A DNA stretch of 64,000 nt from Oscillospiraceae bacterium (GTDB lineage Bacteria; Bacillota; Clostridia; Oscillospirales; Oscillospiraceae): assembly GCA_015068025.1 (NCBI GenBank), contig SVLH01000001.1, forward strand, positions 62,001 to 126,000, read 5' to 3'. Position numbers and translations under genes: made by a program. The notes under the pieces were generated by a model. The model saw nothing but the letters and a program-made list of their open reading frames with translations. It searched no databases and was not told the DNA's origin. Below, piece after piece: positions 28,396 to 36,120 of the stretch (position 1 is its first letter; every line of letters starts with the position of its first letter).

Positions 28396-29765
28396 AGGCA
28401 AAAACCATGTTTTACTGCACGGAATGCGGCAACGAAACCGCGAAATGGGCAGGGAAGTGCCCTGCCTGCGGCGCGTGGAATACCATCACAGAACAGCCGG
28501 AGCTGCCCAAAAATCCGGTGCGCGGCAAAACTGTCCGTGGTACCGATGCGCCGCGCCGCGCCTGTCCTGTCACGCAGTTGGAAACCGATGCAGAACTCCG
28601 TTTTTCCACCGGAATGGGGGAGCTGGATCGGGTTCTGGGCGGCGGTGCGGTAAAAGGCTCTCTGGTTTTGGTCGGCGGTGCGCCCGGCATCGGCAAATCC
28701 ACCTTAATGTTGCAAATTTGCAGCAAATTGTGTGAATTTTCCAAAGTTCTCTATGTATCCGGTGAGGAATCGGAACATCAGTTAAAGCTCCGCGCTAAAC
28801 GTTTACGCGTGGAACACAGCAATCTGTATGTCCTGTCCGAAACCTCTCTTGGGGATATGACCGCCTCGGTCGCCGCCGAAAAGCCGGACGTCCTCATCGT
28901 GGACTCCATCCAAACCCTCTATAATGATGCACTGGATTCTCCGGCCGGAAGCATCAGTCAGGTCAAGGATTGCACTATGACCCTCATGCAGCTGTCCAAG
29001 GGGCAGGGCATTACCGTGTTTGTGATCGGTCATGTGAACAAGGAGGGCTCTATTGCAGGCCCGAAAGTCCTGGAACATATGGTGGATTGCGTGCTGTACT
29101 TTGAAGGAGAGCAACACACCACGCACCGCATTCTGCGGGCAGCCAAAAACCGTTTCGGTGCCACCAACGAGATCGGCGTCTTTGAAATGCGGGAAGAAGG
29201 CCTTGTCGAGGTAGAAAACCCTTCTGAAATGCTGCTTTCCGGCCGTCCCACGGACGCGCCGGGCACCTGCGTCACCTGCGTTATGGAGGGCGTACGGCCC
29301 GTTCTGGCGGAGATCCAGGCGCTGACAGCCACCTGCGCCGCCGGCAATCCCCGCCGCACCAGCAACGGCTTCGATTACAATCGGGCCGCCATGCTGCTGG
29401 CTGTGCTGGAAAAGCGCGGCGGCCTGAAAGTATCTGCCTGTGACGCCTACATCAATATCATCGGCGGCCTGCGGCTGGACGAGCCCGCAGCCGACCTTGC
29501 CACTGTCATCGCGCTGGCATCCAGTTATCTGGATCGCCCTGTGCCCGCCCAACTGGTGGCCATTGGGGAAGTCGGCCTGACAGGGGAGCTGCGGAATGTG
29601 AACCAGTTGTCACAGCGCATTTCCGAAGCCCATCGCCTTGGCTTTACCAGGTGCATCATTCCTGTGCAGAAAAAGAACGCGATCTCTGCGCCGCCAAATC
29701 TGGAGCTGATCCAGGTTCAAAATATCGGTGAGGCGATCCGAGCCGCGCTGCGTCCGGCGGAATAA
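28392..29765 (+). CDS. radA: DNA repair protein RadA
   Basis: 457-residue RecA-like ATPase that promotes branch migration in recombination. N-terminal C4 zinc finger (CTECGNETAKWAGKCPACGAW), Walker A GGAPGIGKST (about 96-105), the RadA-specific KNRFG motif (AKNRFGATNEIG), and a Lon-like C-terminal domain. Length is normal (about 455). The ATG overlaps the cwlD stop (ATGA), so translation is coupled. Confidence 0.97.
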   Translation: MKAKTMFYCTECGNETAKWAGKCPACGAWNTITEQPELPKNPVRGKTVRGTDAPRRACPVTQLETDAELRFSTGMGELDRVLGGGAVKGSLVLVGGAPGIGKSTLMLQICSKLCEFSKVLYVSGEESEHQLKLRAKRLRVEHSNLYVLSETSLGDMTASVAAEKPDVLIVDSIQTLYNDALDSPAGSISQVKDCTMTLMQLSKGQGITVFVIGHVNKEGSIAGPKVLEHMVDCVLYFEGEQHTTHRILRAAKNRFGATNEIGVFEMREEGLVEVENPSEMLLSGRPTDAPGTCVTCVMEGVRPVLAEIQALTATCAAGNPRRTSNGFDYNRAAMLLAVLEKRGGLKVSACDAYINIIGGLRLDEPAADLATVIALASSYLDRPVPAQLVAIGEVGLTGELRNVNQLSQRISEAHRLGFTRCIIPVQKKNAISAPPNLELIQVQNIGEAIRAALRPAE

Positions 29766-30012
29766 TGTGAATACATGCGCCGCCCATAGAAGGTGCGCCG
29801 GCTGCGGCAGCGCTGTGCAGCGAACAAAGACCGTCACACTGATACACACACTTACTGACACACGGGATCAAACTCATTTGCATCATCCGTTTCTTTGGTG
29901 ATACGATAGGTTGACCCGTTCCGTGAAAATTATGACCGAGGGAAGGAGGTTTACGGAGCGATACATATAATTGAACAAAATAAAAATTTTGTTTAATTTA
30001 GGGGAGGACAAA
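29766..30012. other. Intergenic region after radA
   Basis: No gene of normal size. It holds a GC-rich segment able to form weak hairpins just after radA without a good T run, a purine-rich GGAAGGAGG (about 29941-29949) without a following ORF, and an A/T palindrome at 29969-29998. Confidence 0.5.
29969..29998 (+). promoter_or_regulatory. AT-rich palindrome overlapping a TATAAT box
   Basis: 13-bp inverted repeat (AATTGAACAAAAT, AAAA, ATTTTGTTTAATT) with one G:T pair. It begins inside TATAAT (29966-29971), a position expected of an operator; no convincing -35 box was found. Located upstream of the small ORF and recombinase. Confidence 0.4.
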
Positions 30013-30150
30013 ATGCCCTTATTGCGGTTTACAGCCATTCCGGGCTGTTTTCGGGCACCTCCGGCTATTCCGGCGGTTCTGCAGCAAATTGCATTCTTTT
30101 GCTGTAACTACTTGCCGGGTTCTGCAATTCTTTCTGTATCGTTCCCGTAA
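30013..30150 (+). CDS. Possible 45-residue leader ORF of the recombinase gene
   Basis: ATG preceded by GGGGAGG (30001-30007). The 45-residue product is hydrophobic, begins MPLLRFTAIPGCF and resembles no family. It ends 4 nt before the recombinase ATG, which has no ribosome-binding site of its own, so translational coupling is plausible. It could also be chance. Confidence 0.35.
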   Translation: MPLLRFTAIPGCFRAPPAIPAVLQQIAFFCCNYLPGSAILSVSFP

Positions 30151-30154
30151 TGCT

Positions 30155-31159
30155 ATGGCTGATTATCGTACTGAAGCGCCGCAGATCCTGCGTGATTTCC
30201 TGGCGTATCACGAAACCATCAAAGCCCACTCCAGACGCACAGTCGATGAATATTTCCTTGACCTGCGGAATTTCTTCCGCTATCTGAAACAGATCCGCGA
30301 TCCCGCGCTCTCTGACAAGGCGCTGGATGAGATCGACATTATGGACGTGGATCTGGCGTTTGTCAGTTCCGTAACGTTGACGGACATCTACGGCTATATG
30401 ACCTATTTGAGCCGGGATCGCATCCTGCATCACAACAGCCAGAACTCCGAATATGGCCTGAATGCCGCCTCCCGCGCCAGAAAAATTGCCACGATTCGCT
30501 CGTTTTACAATTACCTGACCAACAAGATGCACCTACTTCGTGAAAATCCTGTCAAAGATATTGATTCTCCTAAATTGAAGAAAACTCTGCCGAAATTCCT
30601 TACTTTGGACGAAAGTTTGCAGCTTTTGGAGTCTGTTGACGGCAAAAATCAGGAACGTGACTACTGCATTTTGACCCTGTTTTTGAATTGCGGACTGCGT
30701 ATTTCCGAGCTGGTTGCCCTGAATACCAACGATATTCAAGGCGAAACACTGCGCGTTCTCGGCAAGGGCAACAAAGTGCGGATCATTTACCTGAATGACG
30801 CCTGCCAGGACGCCTTAAAGAGTTATCTGGCCGTCCGGAGACCCATCACAGGCCGTGACGCCAACGCACTCTTTCTCTCCTCGCAAAACGAGCGCATCAG
30901 CCGCTCCACCATCCATGCCATGGTAAAAAAGCGCCTTTCCCAGGCCGGTATCGACTCCACCCAGTATTCCTCCCACAAACTGCGACACACAGCCGCGACG
31001 CTGATGCTGCAAAACGGCGTGGATGTCCGCGCTGTGCAGGAGGTTCTGGGCCACGAACACCTGAATACCACGGAAATTTATACCCATGTGGACAACGAAT
31101 CCCTGCGTATCGCTGCAAAGGCAAATCCCTTGTCACGCGTTAAAAACGCAAAGAAATAA
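30155..31159 (+). CDS. Tyrosine recombinase/integrase, XerC/XerD-like
   Basis: 334-residue tyrosine recombinase. N-terminal SAM-like core-binding domain (about 5-125) and catalytic domain with NCGLRISEL (Arg), SSHKLRHTAAT (His-x-x-Arg), LGHEHLNTTEIYTHV (His and the nucleophile Tyr). It is larger than a standard XerC/D (about 295-300) through an insertion in the N-terminal domain. It may be the housekeeping XerC partner of the xerD gene at 40053, or an integrase of the small element that follows; the context leaves both open. Confidence 0.88.
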   Translation: MADYRTEAPQILRDFLAYHETIKAHSRRTVDEYFLDLRNFFRYLKQIRDPALSDKALDEIDIMDVDLAFVSSVTLTDIYGYMTYLSRDRILHHNSQNSEYGLNAASRARKIATIRSFYNYLTNKMHLLRENPVKDIDSPKLKKTLPKFLTLDESLQLLESVDGKNQERDYCILTLFLNCGLRISELVALNTNDIQGETLRVLGKGNKVRIIYLNDACQDALKSYLAVRRPITGRDANALFLSSQNERISRSTIHAMVKKRLSQAGIDSTQYSSHKLRHTAATLMLQNGVDVRAVQEVLGHEHLNTTEIYTHVDNESLRIAAKANPLSRVKNAKK

Positions 31160-31169
31160 CCCATTTTAC

Positions 31170-31207
31170 ATTCAAAGAGCCTGTCCCATCCAGGGACAGG
31201 CTCTTTC
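31170..31207 (+). terminator. Terminator after the recombinase gene
   Basis: Stem AAAGAGCCTGTCCC / GGGACAGGCTCTTT with a 5-nt loop and following TC-rich tail. Confidence 0.9.
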
Positions 31208-31260
31208 TTTCCACCCACTCCTACTCCCTCTTCGCGTCCAACACATGAACCCTCATTCAT

Positions 31261-31292
31261 AAACTGCGCAAAACTAAAGATTTGTGCAGTTT
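31261..31292. repeat. Inverted repeat, 12 bp
   Basis: AAACTGCGCAAA, 8-nt loop, TTTGTGCAGTTT, one mismatch. It lies in the 277-bp gene-free gap after the recombinase and has no recognised role. Confidence 0.6.
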
Positions 31293-31368
31293 TCAGGCGA
31301 AATATTACTAGTGAATTTTCTCTTCCTGAATTTCCATATGCGAACGCAAGAAACTGATATTTTTCATA

Positions 31369-31392
31369 TTCGTAAAGGTGTACCCTTACGAA
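31369..31392. repeat. Near-perfect 24-bp palindrome
   Basis: TTCGTAA and TTACGAA arms around a GTAC centre, 22 of 24 positions symmetrical. It is immediately followed by a second, longer hairpin. Confidence 0.6.
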
Positions 31393-31430
31393 CAAAAATG
31401 AAGCGAGCAAAAGCTCGCTCCATTTTTGTG
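31393..31430 (-). terminator. Long hairpin, probable terminator of the reverse gene at 31437
   Basis: 16-bp stem with one mismatch (CAAAAATGAAGCGAGC, AAAA, GCTCGCTCCATTTTTG). On the minus strand it ends in ATTTTTG. Together with the adjacent palindrome it may also belong to a dispersed repeat. Confidence 0.6.
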
Positions 31431-31436
31431 GAGAAT

Positions 31437-32165
31437 TCAAGAACAAATCCAATCCTTAATGGCAGTACATTGTTCTTTAGATAATTGTTGATTAAAGTAA
31501 TCGGCTTTTGCCAGTTTGATAGCAAGATCAACGTTTCCTTGCTTAGTTGCCGCTTCAATCTGTTGAGCATATTTGGACTTCACATTATTGGAAAGAGTTA
31601 ATGTTCCATCCGGACTTAGATACTGATTGATATCTGCAGTTTTCTTTGCAGCATTAACTAAAGATGAATGAAGTTTTATTACTTCTATCGGGCAGTAATC
31701 CTCGGAAGTGACGTCCGCCCCTCTATAAATCAAATGGTATTTTTTTGTACTTGTTCCGTCAATTGTGTGGTAATTGCCTATATCGCAGAATCCACCGGTG
31801 TGAACACCACCAACCGTTACACCCGTATAAACAATCTCAGAGGGATGGTAGGTAAGATTGTAGTCCACCATTTCTGCAACTTTGATTACATGTGCATTTT
31901 CAGGTTTTCTATCTCTAACAGTTAGAGTCTTTGTCTTTTTGTCGTAAGACAAATAGCTGATTGCTGCAGCTTTTCTTTTTGCTCGTATTTTTTCAAAAAG
32001 AATAACAACAGCGATAGAGATCACAATAGAAAGAAATGTCAAAAAATCAGTAGAAAACATTGTCCTAAACTCATGACCAAGATAATTGTTAAAGGGAATT
32101 AAAGTGCACACCGACATAATTATGCCAGCCACAAATTCAAGAGTAATTCTCATTTGCCAAGCCAA
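31437..32165 (-). CDS. Membrane protein of unknown function in accessory region
   Basis: 242-residue protein, or 238 if the inner ATG at 32153 is used; the TTG at 32165 is preferred because GAGGGA lies 6-7 nt upstream. Two hydrophobic helices at the N-terminus (about 8-28 and 38-60) are followed by a basic stretch (KIRAKRKAAA) and a soluble domain of about 175 residues. The C-terminal 50 residues (QQIEAATKQGNVDLAIKLAK) look like a short-helix domain of the type found in phage-encoded DUFs. Base composition is clearly AT-richer than the flanks. No family was recognised. Confidence 0.65.
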   Translation of the reverse strand: MAWQMRITLEFVAGIIMSVCTLIPFNNYLGHEFRTMFSTDFLTFLSIVISIAVVILFEKIRAKRKAAAISYLSYDKKTKTLTVRDRKPENAHVIKVAEMVDYNLTYHPSEIVYTGVTVGGVHTGGFCDIGNYHTIDGTSTKKYHLIYRGADVTSEDYCPIEVIKLHSSLVNAAKKTADINQYLSPDGTLTLSNNVKSKYAQQIEAATKQGNVDLAIKLAKADYFNQQLSKEQCTAIKDWICS

Positions 32166-32187
32166 ATTCTATCCCTCGTTTCTAAAT

Positions 32188-32376
32188 TTATGTTTTCTGT
32201 GATAATGTTTCAACCGCGATACGGATATTGCGGGGGACATCTTTCATCTGCACATACTTTGAAACGGCAGATGCACTTCTTCCCATCTTCCGCGCTACGG
32301 CTGCGTAAGTACCTAACTCCCGGTAGAGCTGTTGCATTTGGATGATCTCGCTGGGCGTAATTCTCGGAGCACCCAT
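32188..32376 (-). CDS. Small helix-turn-helix protein (62 residues)
   Basis: 62-residue protein consisting of a single HTH unit of the resolvase/sigma-70 region 4 type: ITPSEIIQMQQLYRELGTY, then AAVARKMGRSASAVSKYVQ. Probably binds DNA, perhaps regulating its neighbours. It is the middle gene of a three-gene reverse unit, with 1 bp to the upstream gene and about 20 bp to the downstream one. Confidence 0.7.
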   Translation of the reverse strand: MGAPRITPSEIIQMQQLYRELGTYAAVARKMGRSASAVSKYVQMKDVPRNIRIAVETLSQKT

Positions 32377-32377
32377 A

Positions 32378-32599
32378 TCACTTCTTCTCGGGCTTCTTAG
32401 GCTTGTCGGCGGTTTTCAAGCACTTGTCACTATTCGCCATGCACTCTTTCCAGACATCGTCAATGAAGGACTTGAAGTCTTTCTTTTTATTCGTATCTCC
32501 GGAAATCTGCATGACCATGTTGTTATAGGCTTCCAGCTTGTCAGCATAGTTCCAAGGAACAGTAATGGTTTTCTTTTCAGTATCCAGAATAATACGCAT
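32378..32599 (-). CDS. Small phage/mobile-element type protein (73 residues)
   Basis: 73-residue protein starting MRIILDTEKKTITVPWNYAD and ending in a Lys/Pro tail (KTADKPKKPEKK). Proteins of this look occur in prophages and conjugative elements of gut Clostridia (recollection, not searched). The start at 32599 is set by GGAGGGTCAT upstream. First gene of the reverse unit, read from the TA-repeat promoter at 32668-32692. Function unknown. Confidence 0.65.
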   Translation of the reverse strand: MRIILDTEKKTITVPWNYADKLEAYNNMVMQISGDTNKKKDFKSFIDDVWKECMANSDKCLKTADKPKKPEKK

Positions 32600-32667
32600 G
32601 ATATGACCCTCCAAAAATATAAAATGTGCGATCTTGGCATGACGATGTCCAAGAGTTCGCACAACAA

Positions 32668-32692
32668 ATTATATATATATATATATTGTCAA
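32668..32692 (-). promoter_or_regulatory. Promoter with TA-dinucleotide repeat spacer
   Basis: Minus strand TTGACA (32692-32687) and TATAAT (32673-32668), separated by only 13 bp, all of it alternating A/T. The unbroken TA tract is 17 nt long (32670-32686). Two more TA units would give the ideal 17-bp spacing. Confidence 0.5.
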
Positions 32693-33042
32693 GAATTCCC
32701 TCGAAAATTGTCATATTCCTTTCGTATTTCATCAAATATTCAAAAAAATTATTATATTTCCGTGTTTTTTACGAAAATACATAAGGAAATGCAAAAACAC
32801 AAAGAAATTCTCCGTGTTTTTCTTCGTGTTTTTGTAAAACTCTGCGTTATTTTATAATTCCAAATGAAACTAGAGTATTTTGGTGTGTTTTCACTGCAAC
32901 GATGACGGTAAAACAAAAATCCACTACGTAACGATGCCGACCACCCATTTTCAAAGTCTGGCTTCTAAATTTTTATTTGCCCGTATTATACCCCGCCGTC
33001 TCTCGTACAAGGTATTCCAAGGTTTACGCCATCCGGTCTTTT
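32693..33042. other. AT-rich gene-free stretch
   Basis: 350 bp with no supportable gene. It contains three copies of CGTGTTTTT (near 32760-32835) with partial inverted copies (AAAACAC), many stop codons in all frames, and no terminator. It separates the small element from the broken ORF. Confidence 0.5.
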
Positions 33043-33071
33043 TTGATTTTTAACAAAAAATTTGTTATAAT
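33043..33071 (+). promoter_or_regulatory. Sigma-A-type promoter for the broken small ORF
   Basis: TTGATT, 17-bp spacer, TATAAT, followed 50 bp later by AGGAGG and an ATG. Confidence 0.6.
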
Positions 33072-33131
33072 ATTTATAGAAAGTAAGAGAAAAATTTTAC
33101 TTTTGAATACATTTTATTTAGGAGGTTCTTT

Positions 33132-33416
33132 ATGAAGAACACAGACTTTGTTACTCATTTTTTTGACGGACTGGATGCCAAAGGTTAGGCATATTTGAAT
33201 TACTACTTTACCAGAGAAATGATGAAAGAGCAGTTCGTCCGCCGCGCTTACTGCGGCTTCGTATTCGCGCACATGGCGGGAAACGGTGCCGGGACTTCTA
33301 CGTGCTTCATGCCTCCAAGTATATATATTGTCAAGGTCTTCCAAAACCTTTTGACAGGTCAGGGAATGCGGGCAAAAAAAGAGTCCCCGCTGCTGTTTGC
33401 AGCGGGGACTTCTTGA
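33132..33416 (+). pseudogene. Small ORF broken by an internal TAG
   Basis: Strong promoter, AGGAGG (33120-33125) and ATG at 33132 lead into only 18 codons (MKNTDFVTHFFDGLDAKG) before TAG at 33186. The same frame stays open afterwards for 75 codons (beginning AYLNYYFTREMMKEQF) into the next terminator. It may be a gene with a nonsense mutation, or a short leader peptide. The later part overlaps the yebC terminator, so the true end is probably earlier. No family recognised. Confidence 0.4.
33375..33415 (-). terminator. Terminator of yebC
   Basis: Stem AGTCCCCGCTGC / GCAGCGGGGACT with a 5-nt loop; on the minus strand TCTTTTTTT follows. Confidence 0.9.
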
Positions 33417-33422
33417 TTCAGC

Positions 33423-34157
33423 TCACTCCTGATCCCAGTTGTGCCAGACGTTCTGGACGTCGTCGTTATCTTCCAGCATGTCGATGAGCTTGGTCATGTT
33501 CTTGATGTCGCCCTCATCGCTGAGTTTGATATCGTTCTGGGGAACCATTTCCACCTGTGCGCTGACGAAGGTGTAGCCCTTCTCCTCCAGCGCCTTGACC
33601 ACGTCGTTAAAGGCGTCGGGATCGGTGTAGATGGTGAAGCAGACGTCCTCGGGCTCGAAATCGTCGGCACCGCAGTCCATGGCATCCATCATCACGGTAT
33701 CCTCGTCCAGCTCGGCCTCTTCATTGTCGATCACAATGACACCCTTCTTGTCGAAAGACCAGCTCACACAGCCGGGAGCGCCCATGGAGCCGTTGCACTT
33801 GGAGAATGCGTGACGCACTTCGGGAGCGGTGCGCTGGCGGTTGTCGGTCAGAGCCTCCACGATGACGGCAACACCGGCGGGACCGTAGCCTTCGTAAGTA
33901 ACAGACTCGAAGTTTTCGGTGCTTCCGGCGCCCAGAGCTTTGTCGATGGTACGCTTGATGTTGTCGTTGGGCATGTTGGCTGCCTTGGCCTTGGCAATAA
34001 CAGTGGCCAGACGGGAGTTGTTGGCGGGATCGCCAGAGCCGCCCTCCTTCACCGCAACAAGGATCTCCTTTGCGATCTTGGTGAATGCAGCGCTGCGCTT
34101 GGCGTCGGCTGCGCCCTTGGTCTTTTGAATATTATGCCATTTGGAATGTCCGGACAT
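33423..34157 (-). CDS. yebC: YebC/PmpR family transcriptional/translation regulator
   Basis: 244-residue protein with the invariant family start MSGHSKWHNIQKTKGAADAK and the conserved core VTYEGYGPAGVAVIVEALT. The family has been assigned to DNA-binding regulators and, more recently, to relief of ribosome stalling. The C-terminus is acidic (DMLEDNDDVQNVWHNWDQE). RBS AAGGAGAA. It is followed by a terminator and preceded closely by the nif3-like gene. Confidence 0.96.
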   Translation of the reverse strand: MSGHSKWHNIQKTKGAADAKRSAAFTKIAKEILVAVKEGGSGDPANNSRLATVIAKAKAANMPNDNIKRTIDKALGAGSTENFESVTYEGYGPAGVAVIVEALTDNRQRTAPEVRHAFSKCNGSMGAPGCVSWSFDKKGVIVIDNEEAELDEDTVMMDAMDCGADDFEPEDVCFTIYTDPDAFNDVVKALEEKGYTFVSAQVEMVPQNDIKLSDEGDIKNMTKLIDMLEDNDDVQNVWHNWDQE

Positions 34158-34162
34158 GGTCG

Positions 34163-34957
34163 TTATTCTCCTTTAACGTAGTATTGAATGACTTCCCGAT
34201 GAGAAGCCGATTTGGTAACGGTCAGTTCCGGGAACCGACCGGTCAAATACGAGATGATTTTTTCGCAGACAGGATCTTCCGTTGGGAAATGGCCGGCATC
34301 GATCAAGTTGATGCCCTTCCCTGCCGCATCCAGAAAATCGTGGTACTTAATATCCGATGTGACAAAGGCATCACACCCTGCCGCAATGGCGGCATCCTGG
34401 CTGTCGGCACAGGCTCCGCCGCCCACTGCGACCCGACGAATCATGCCGCCCTTGCCGCTCCAGCGCACGCCGTTGGAGCCTAGTTTTTCGCAGACAAACC
34501 GGGCGAAAGCATCCGCCGTCATGGGTTCTCTCAATGTACCGACCCGGCAGAGCCGTTCTTCGCCCCAGTTCAGGGGCCCAGGGTCGACCAGCTCCAATGC
34601 CTCTGCAAGACAATCATTCACGCCGCCCGCTGCCGCATCCAGATTGGTATGCATACAGATGGCGGAAACGTCGCTGCGCAGCAGTTTCAGCAGCAGATGC
34701 CCCTGGGGGGTGTCGCTGCGAACGCTCTGCACAGGCAGCCACCGGCAGTTCATCACAGGGTGGTGTGCAACGATCAGCTGACAACTGGCAGCAATGGCCT
34801 CATCAGCCACAGCCTCGGTAATATCCAATGCCACAAGGACACGAGATACTTCCTGTTCAGGGTCGCCCAGCAGCTGGCCCACATTATCCCAGTCGAAGGC
34901 AAGCTCACGCGGAGCCAGTTCATAGAGCCGCTGCTCAATCTCGCGGACGGTTGGCAT
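34163..34957 (-). CDS. Nif3-like dinuclear metal centre protein (YqfO family)
   Basis: 264-residue member of the Nif3 family, in its short form. N-terminal DWDNVGQLLGDPEQEVSRVL, metal-ligand motif AHHPVMNCRW and MHTNLDAAAGGVND, and C-terminal INLIDAGHFPTE supply the His/Asp/Glu ligands. Many members are annotated as GTP cyclohydrolase I type 2, but that activity is not established. It overlaps trmK by 23 bp; the yqfN(trmK)-yqfO order is the same as in B. subtilis. Confidence 0.94.
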   Translation of the reverse strand: MPTVREIEQRLYELAPRELAFDWDNVGQLLGDPEQEVSRVLVALDITEAVADEAIAASCQLIVAHHPVMNCRWLPVQSVRSDTPQGHLLLKLLRSDVSAICMHTNLDAAAGGVNDCLAEALELVDPGPLNWGEERLCRVGTLREPMTADAFARFVCEKLGSNGVRWSGKGGMIRRVAVGGGACADSQDAAIAAGCDAFVTSDIKYHDFLDAAGKGINLIDAGHFPTEDPVCEKIISYLTGRFPELTVTKSASHREVIQYYVKGE

Positions 34958-35645
34958 GGCGCCACTCCTCTCTCAATTCCAGTAAGGCCGTCAGGATGTC
35001 CCGCAGCCCATCTGCCTTGATCCGATCTTCATACTTTTCGGAGCGGTTTGCACCCGCCACAGCGCCCTGAAGCCGGATGATCCTCTCAATGATGTAGCGG
35101 TCACCCAGAGGGTCTTGCAGCAGTTTTGCGCCGCCGTAAAGCTGACCCAGAGATAACTGCATCTCTCCCGCCGTTACTTCCATCACCGGATAGATCGTTC
35201 CACGGTCGCGAACCAGTGCCTCACGAAGGATCGTATAGTGATGCTCCATCAGCCACTGCCGAAGGCGCTCTGCGTGGGTGTGGGGCGCAAGGAGCAGTCT
35301 GTGCTGTCCGTCCCCCGTCCAGGGCGCCGCTTCCAGGATGGAAATGATGTTTTCTCCCCCCATACCAGCGATGGCAATGGTGTCCGCTTCCTCTGCACGG
35401 ATGCCCTCCAGACCATTTCCAAGGCGGTAATCGATCCCGTCCGCGCCGTAGGTTCGGCCAGTTTCTCTGGCTCGTTCCAGCGGACCCTTTCGCAGGTCGC
35501 TGGCAATGGCAGAAACCACTCTCCCCTGCAGCCGCAGCCACACAGGAAGGTAACCGTGATCTGTGCCAACATCAGCGAACGCCGCGCCGGGCAAAACCCA
35601 GTCGGCCAGCAGCTGCAGACGGGGAGAAAGTTCCAGTTGTTTCAC
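34935..35645 (-). CDS. trmK: tRNA (adenine-22-N1)-methyltransferase TrmK
   Basis: 236-residue SAM-dependent enzyme forming m1A22 in tRNA. SAM-binding motif ADVGTDHGYLPVWL, then IAIAGMGGENII, and a C-terminal coiled-coil-like region (LTALLELREEWRHAN). The start is a GTG at 35645 because GAGGAGGAA lies 6 nt upstream; an upstream ATG at 35711 has no such signal. Overlaps the nif3-like gene. Confidence 0.94.
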   Translation of the reverse strand: MKQLELSPRLQLLADWVLPGAAFADVGTDHGYLPVWLRLQGRVVSAIASDLRKGPLERARETGRTYGADGIDYRLGNGLEGIRAEEADTIAIAGMGGENIISILEAAPWTGDGQHRLLLAPHTHAERLRQWLMEHHYTILREALVRDRGTIYPVMEVTAGEMQLSLGQLYGGAKLLQDPLGDRYIIERIIRLQGAVAGANRSEKYEDRIKADGLRDILTALLELREEWRHANRPRD

Positions 35646-35745
35646 TATAAGTTCCTCCTCAAACGCGCTCTTGACCGTGGAAATCAGGCCGTCATCCATG
35701 GAAGGACGCATACGGGCAGCCCCGTATGCGTCTCAATCAGGTAAA

Positions 35746-35955
35746 TCAGTCAGCTTTTTTGTTGGCCTCTTCGTTCACCAGAGCCAACAGCTTATCGCAG
35801 TCAACGCCGTGCACCATGCAGGCTTCCTCAACCGTTTCGCCGCGGGAAGAGGGGCAGCCCAGGCAATGCATGCCGATAGACAGGAAAATGGGAGCGGTCT
35901 GGGGGGCGATATCGAGGACATCACCAATAATGGTGTCTTTCGTGATCTGAATCAT
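35746..35955 (-). CDS. DUF1858 domain protein (redox disulfide type)
   Basis: 69-residue protein made up of one DUF1858 domain, with the pair of cysteines in GMHCLGCPSSRGETVEEAC. Such domains are found alone or fused to hybrid cluster proteins and are thought to act in redox or nitrosative metabolism. RBS CGGAGGAAC before the ATG. It has its own promoter with a perfect palindrome at the start site. Confidence 0.88.
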   Translation of the reverse strand: MIQITKDTIIGDVLDIAPQTAPIFLSIGMHCLGCPSSRGETVEEACMVHGVDCDKLLALVNEEANKKAD

Positions 35956-35980
35956 ATTTGGTTCCTCCGTTCAGTAAATC

Positions 35981-36031
35981 ATCGGTTACAATAACCGATG
36001 GTATTATACGATATTATGGCCATAAATTCAA
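35981..36031 (-). promoter_or_regulatory. Promoter and palindromic operator of the DUF1858 gene
   Basis: Minus strand TTGAAT (36031-36026), 17-bp spacer, TATAAT (36008-36003). A perfect palindrome, ATCGGTTA-CAA-TAACCGAT (35981-35999), covers the predicted start site, where a repressor would block transcription. No regulator gene was identified. Confidence 0.6.
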
Positions 36032-36120
36032 TATAAAAATAGGCTTTTTTCCTATAAAGTCTGTCCTTTTTCAGGAATCTGTCAAAATTGGCACAGTATG
36101 GAACGCAACCTGTGTCGACG

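Noticed and set aside
33114-33344. Reverse ORF of 76 codons opposite the broken small ORF
   Set aside because: TTG start with a weak ribosome-binding site, no promoter, and the plus strand has far better signals.
30013-33416. Complete integrative element
   Set aside because: No tRNA target, no paired att repeats, no relaxase or phage structural genes; only a recombinase and three small genes.
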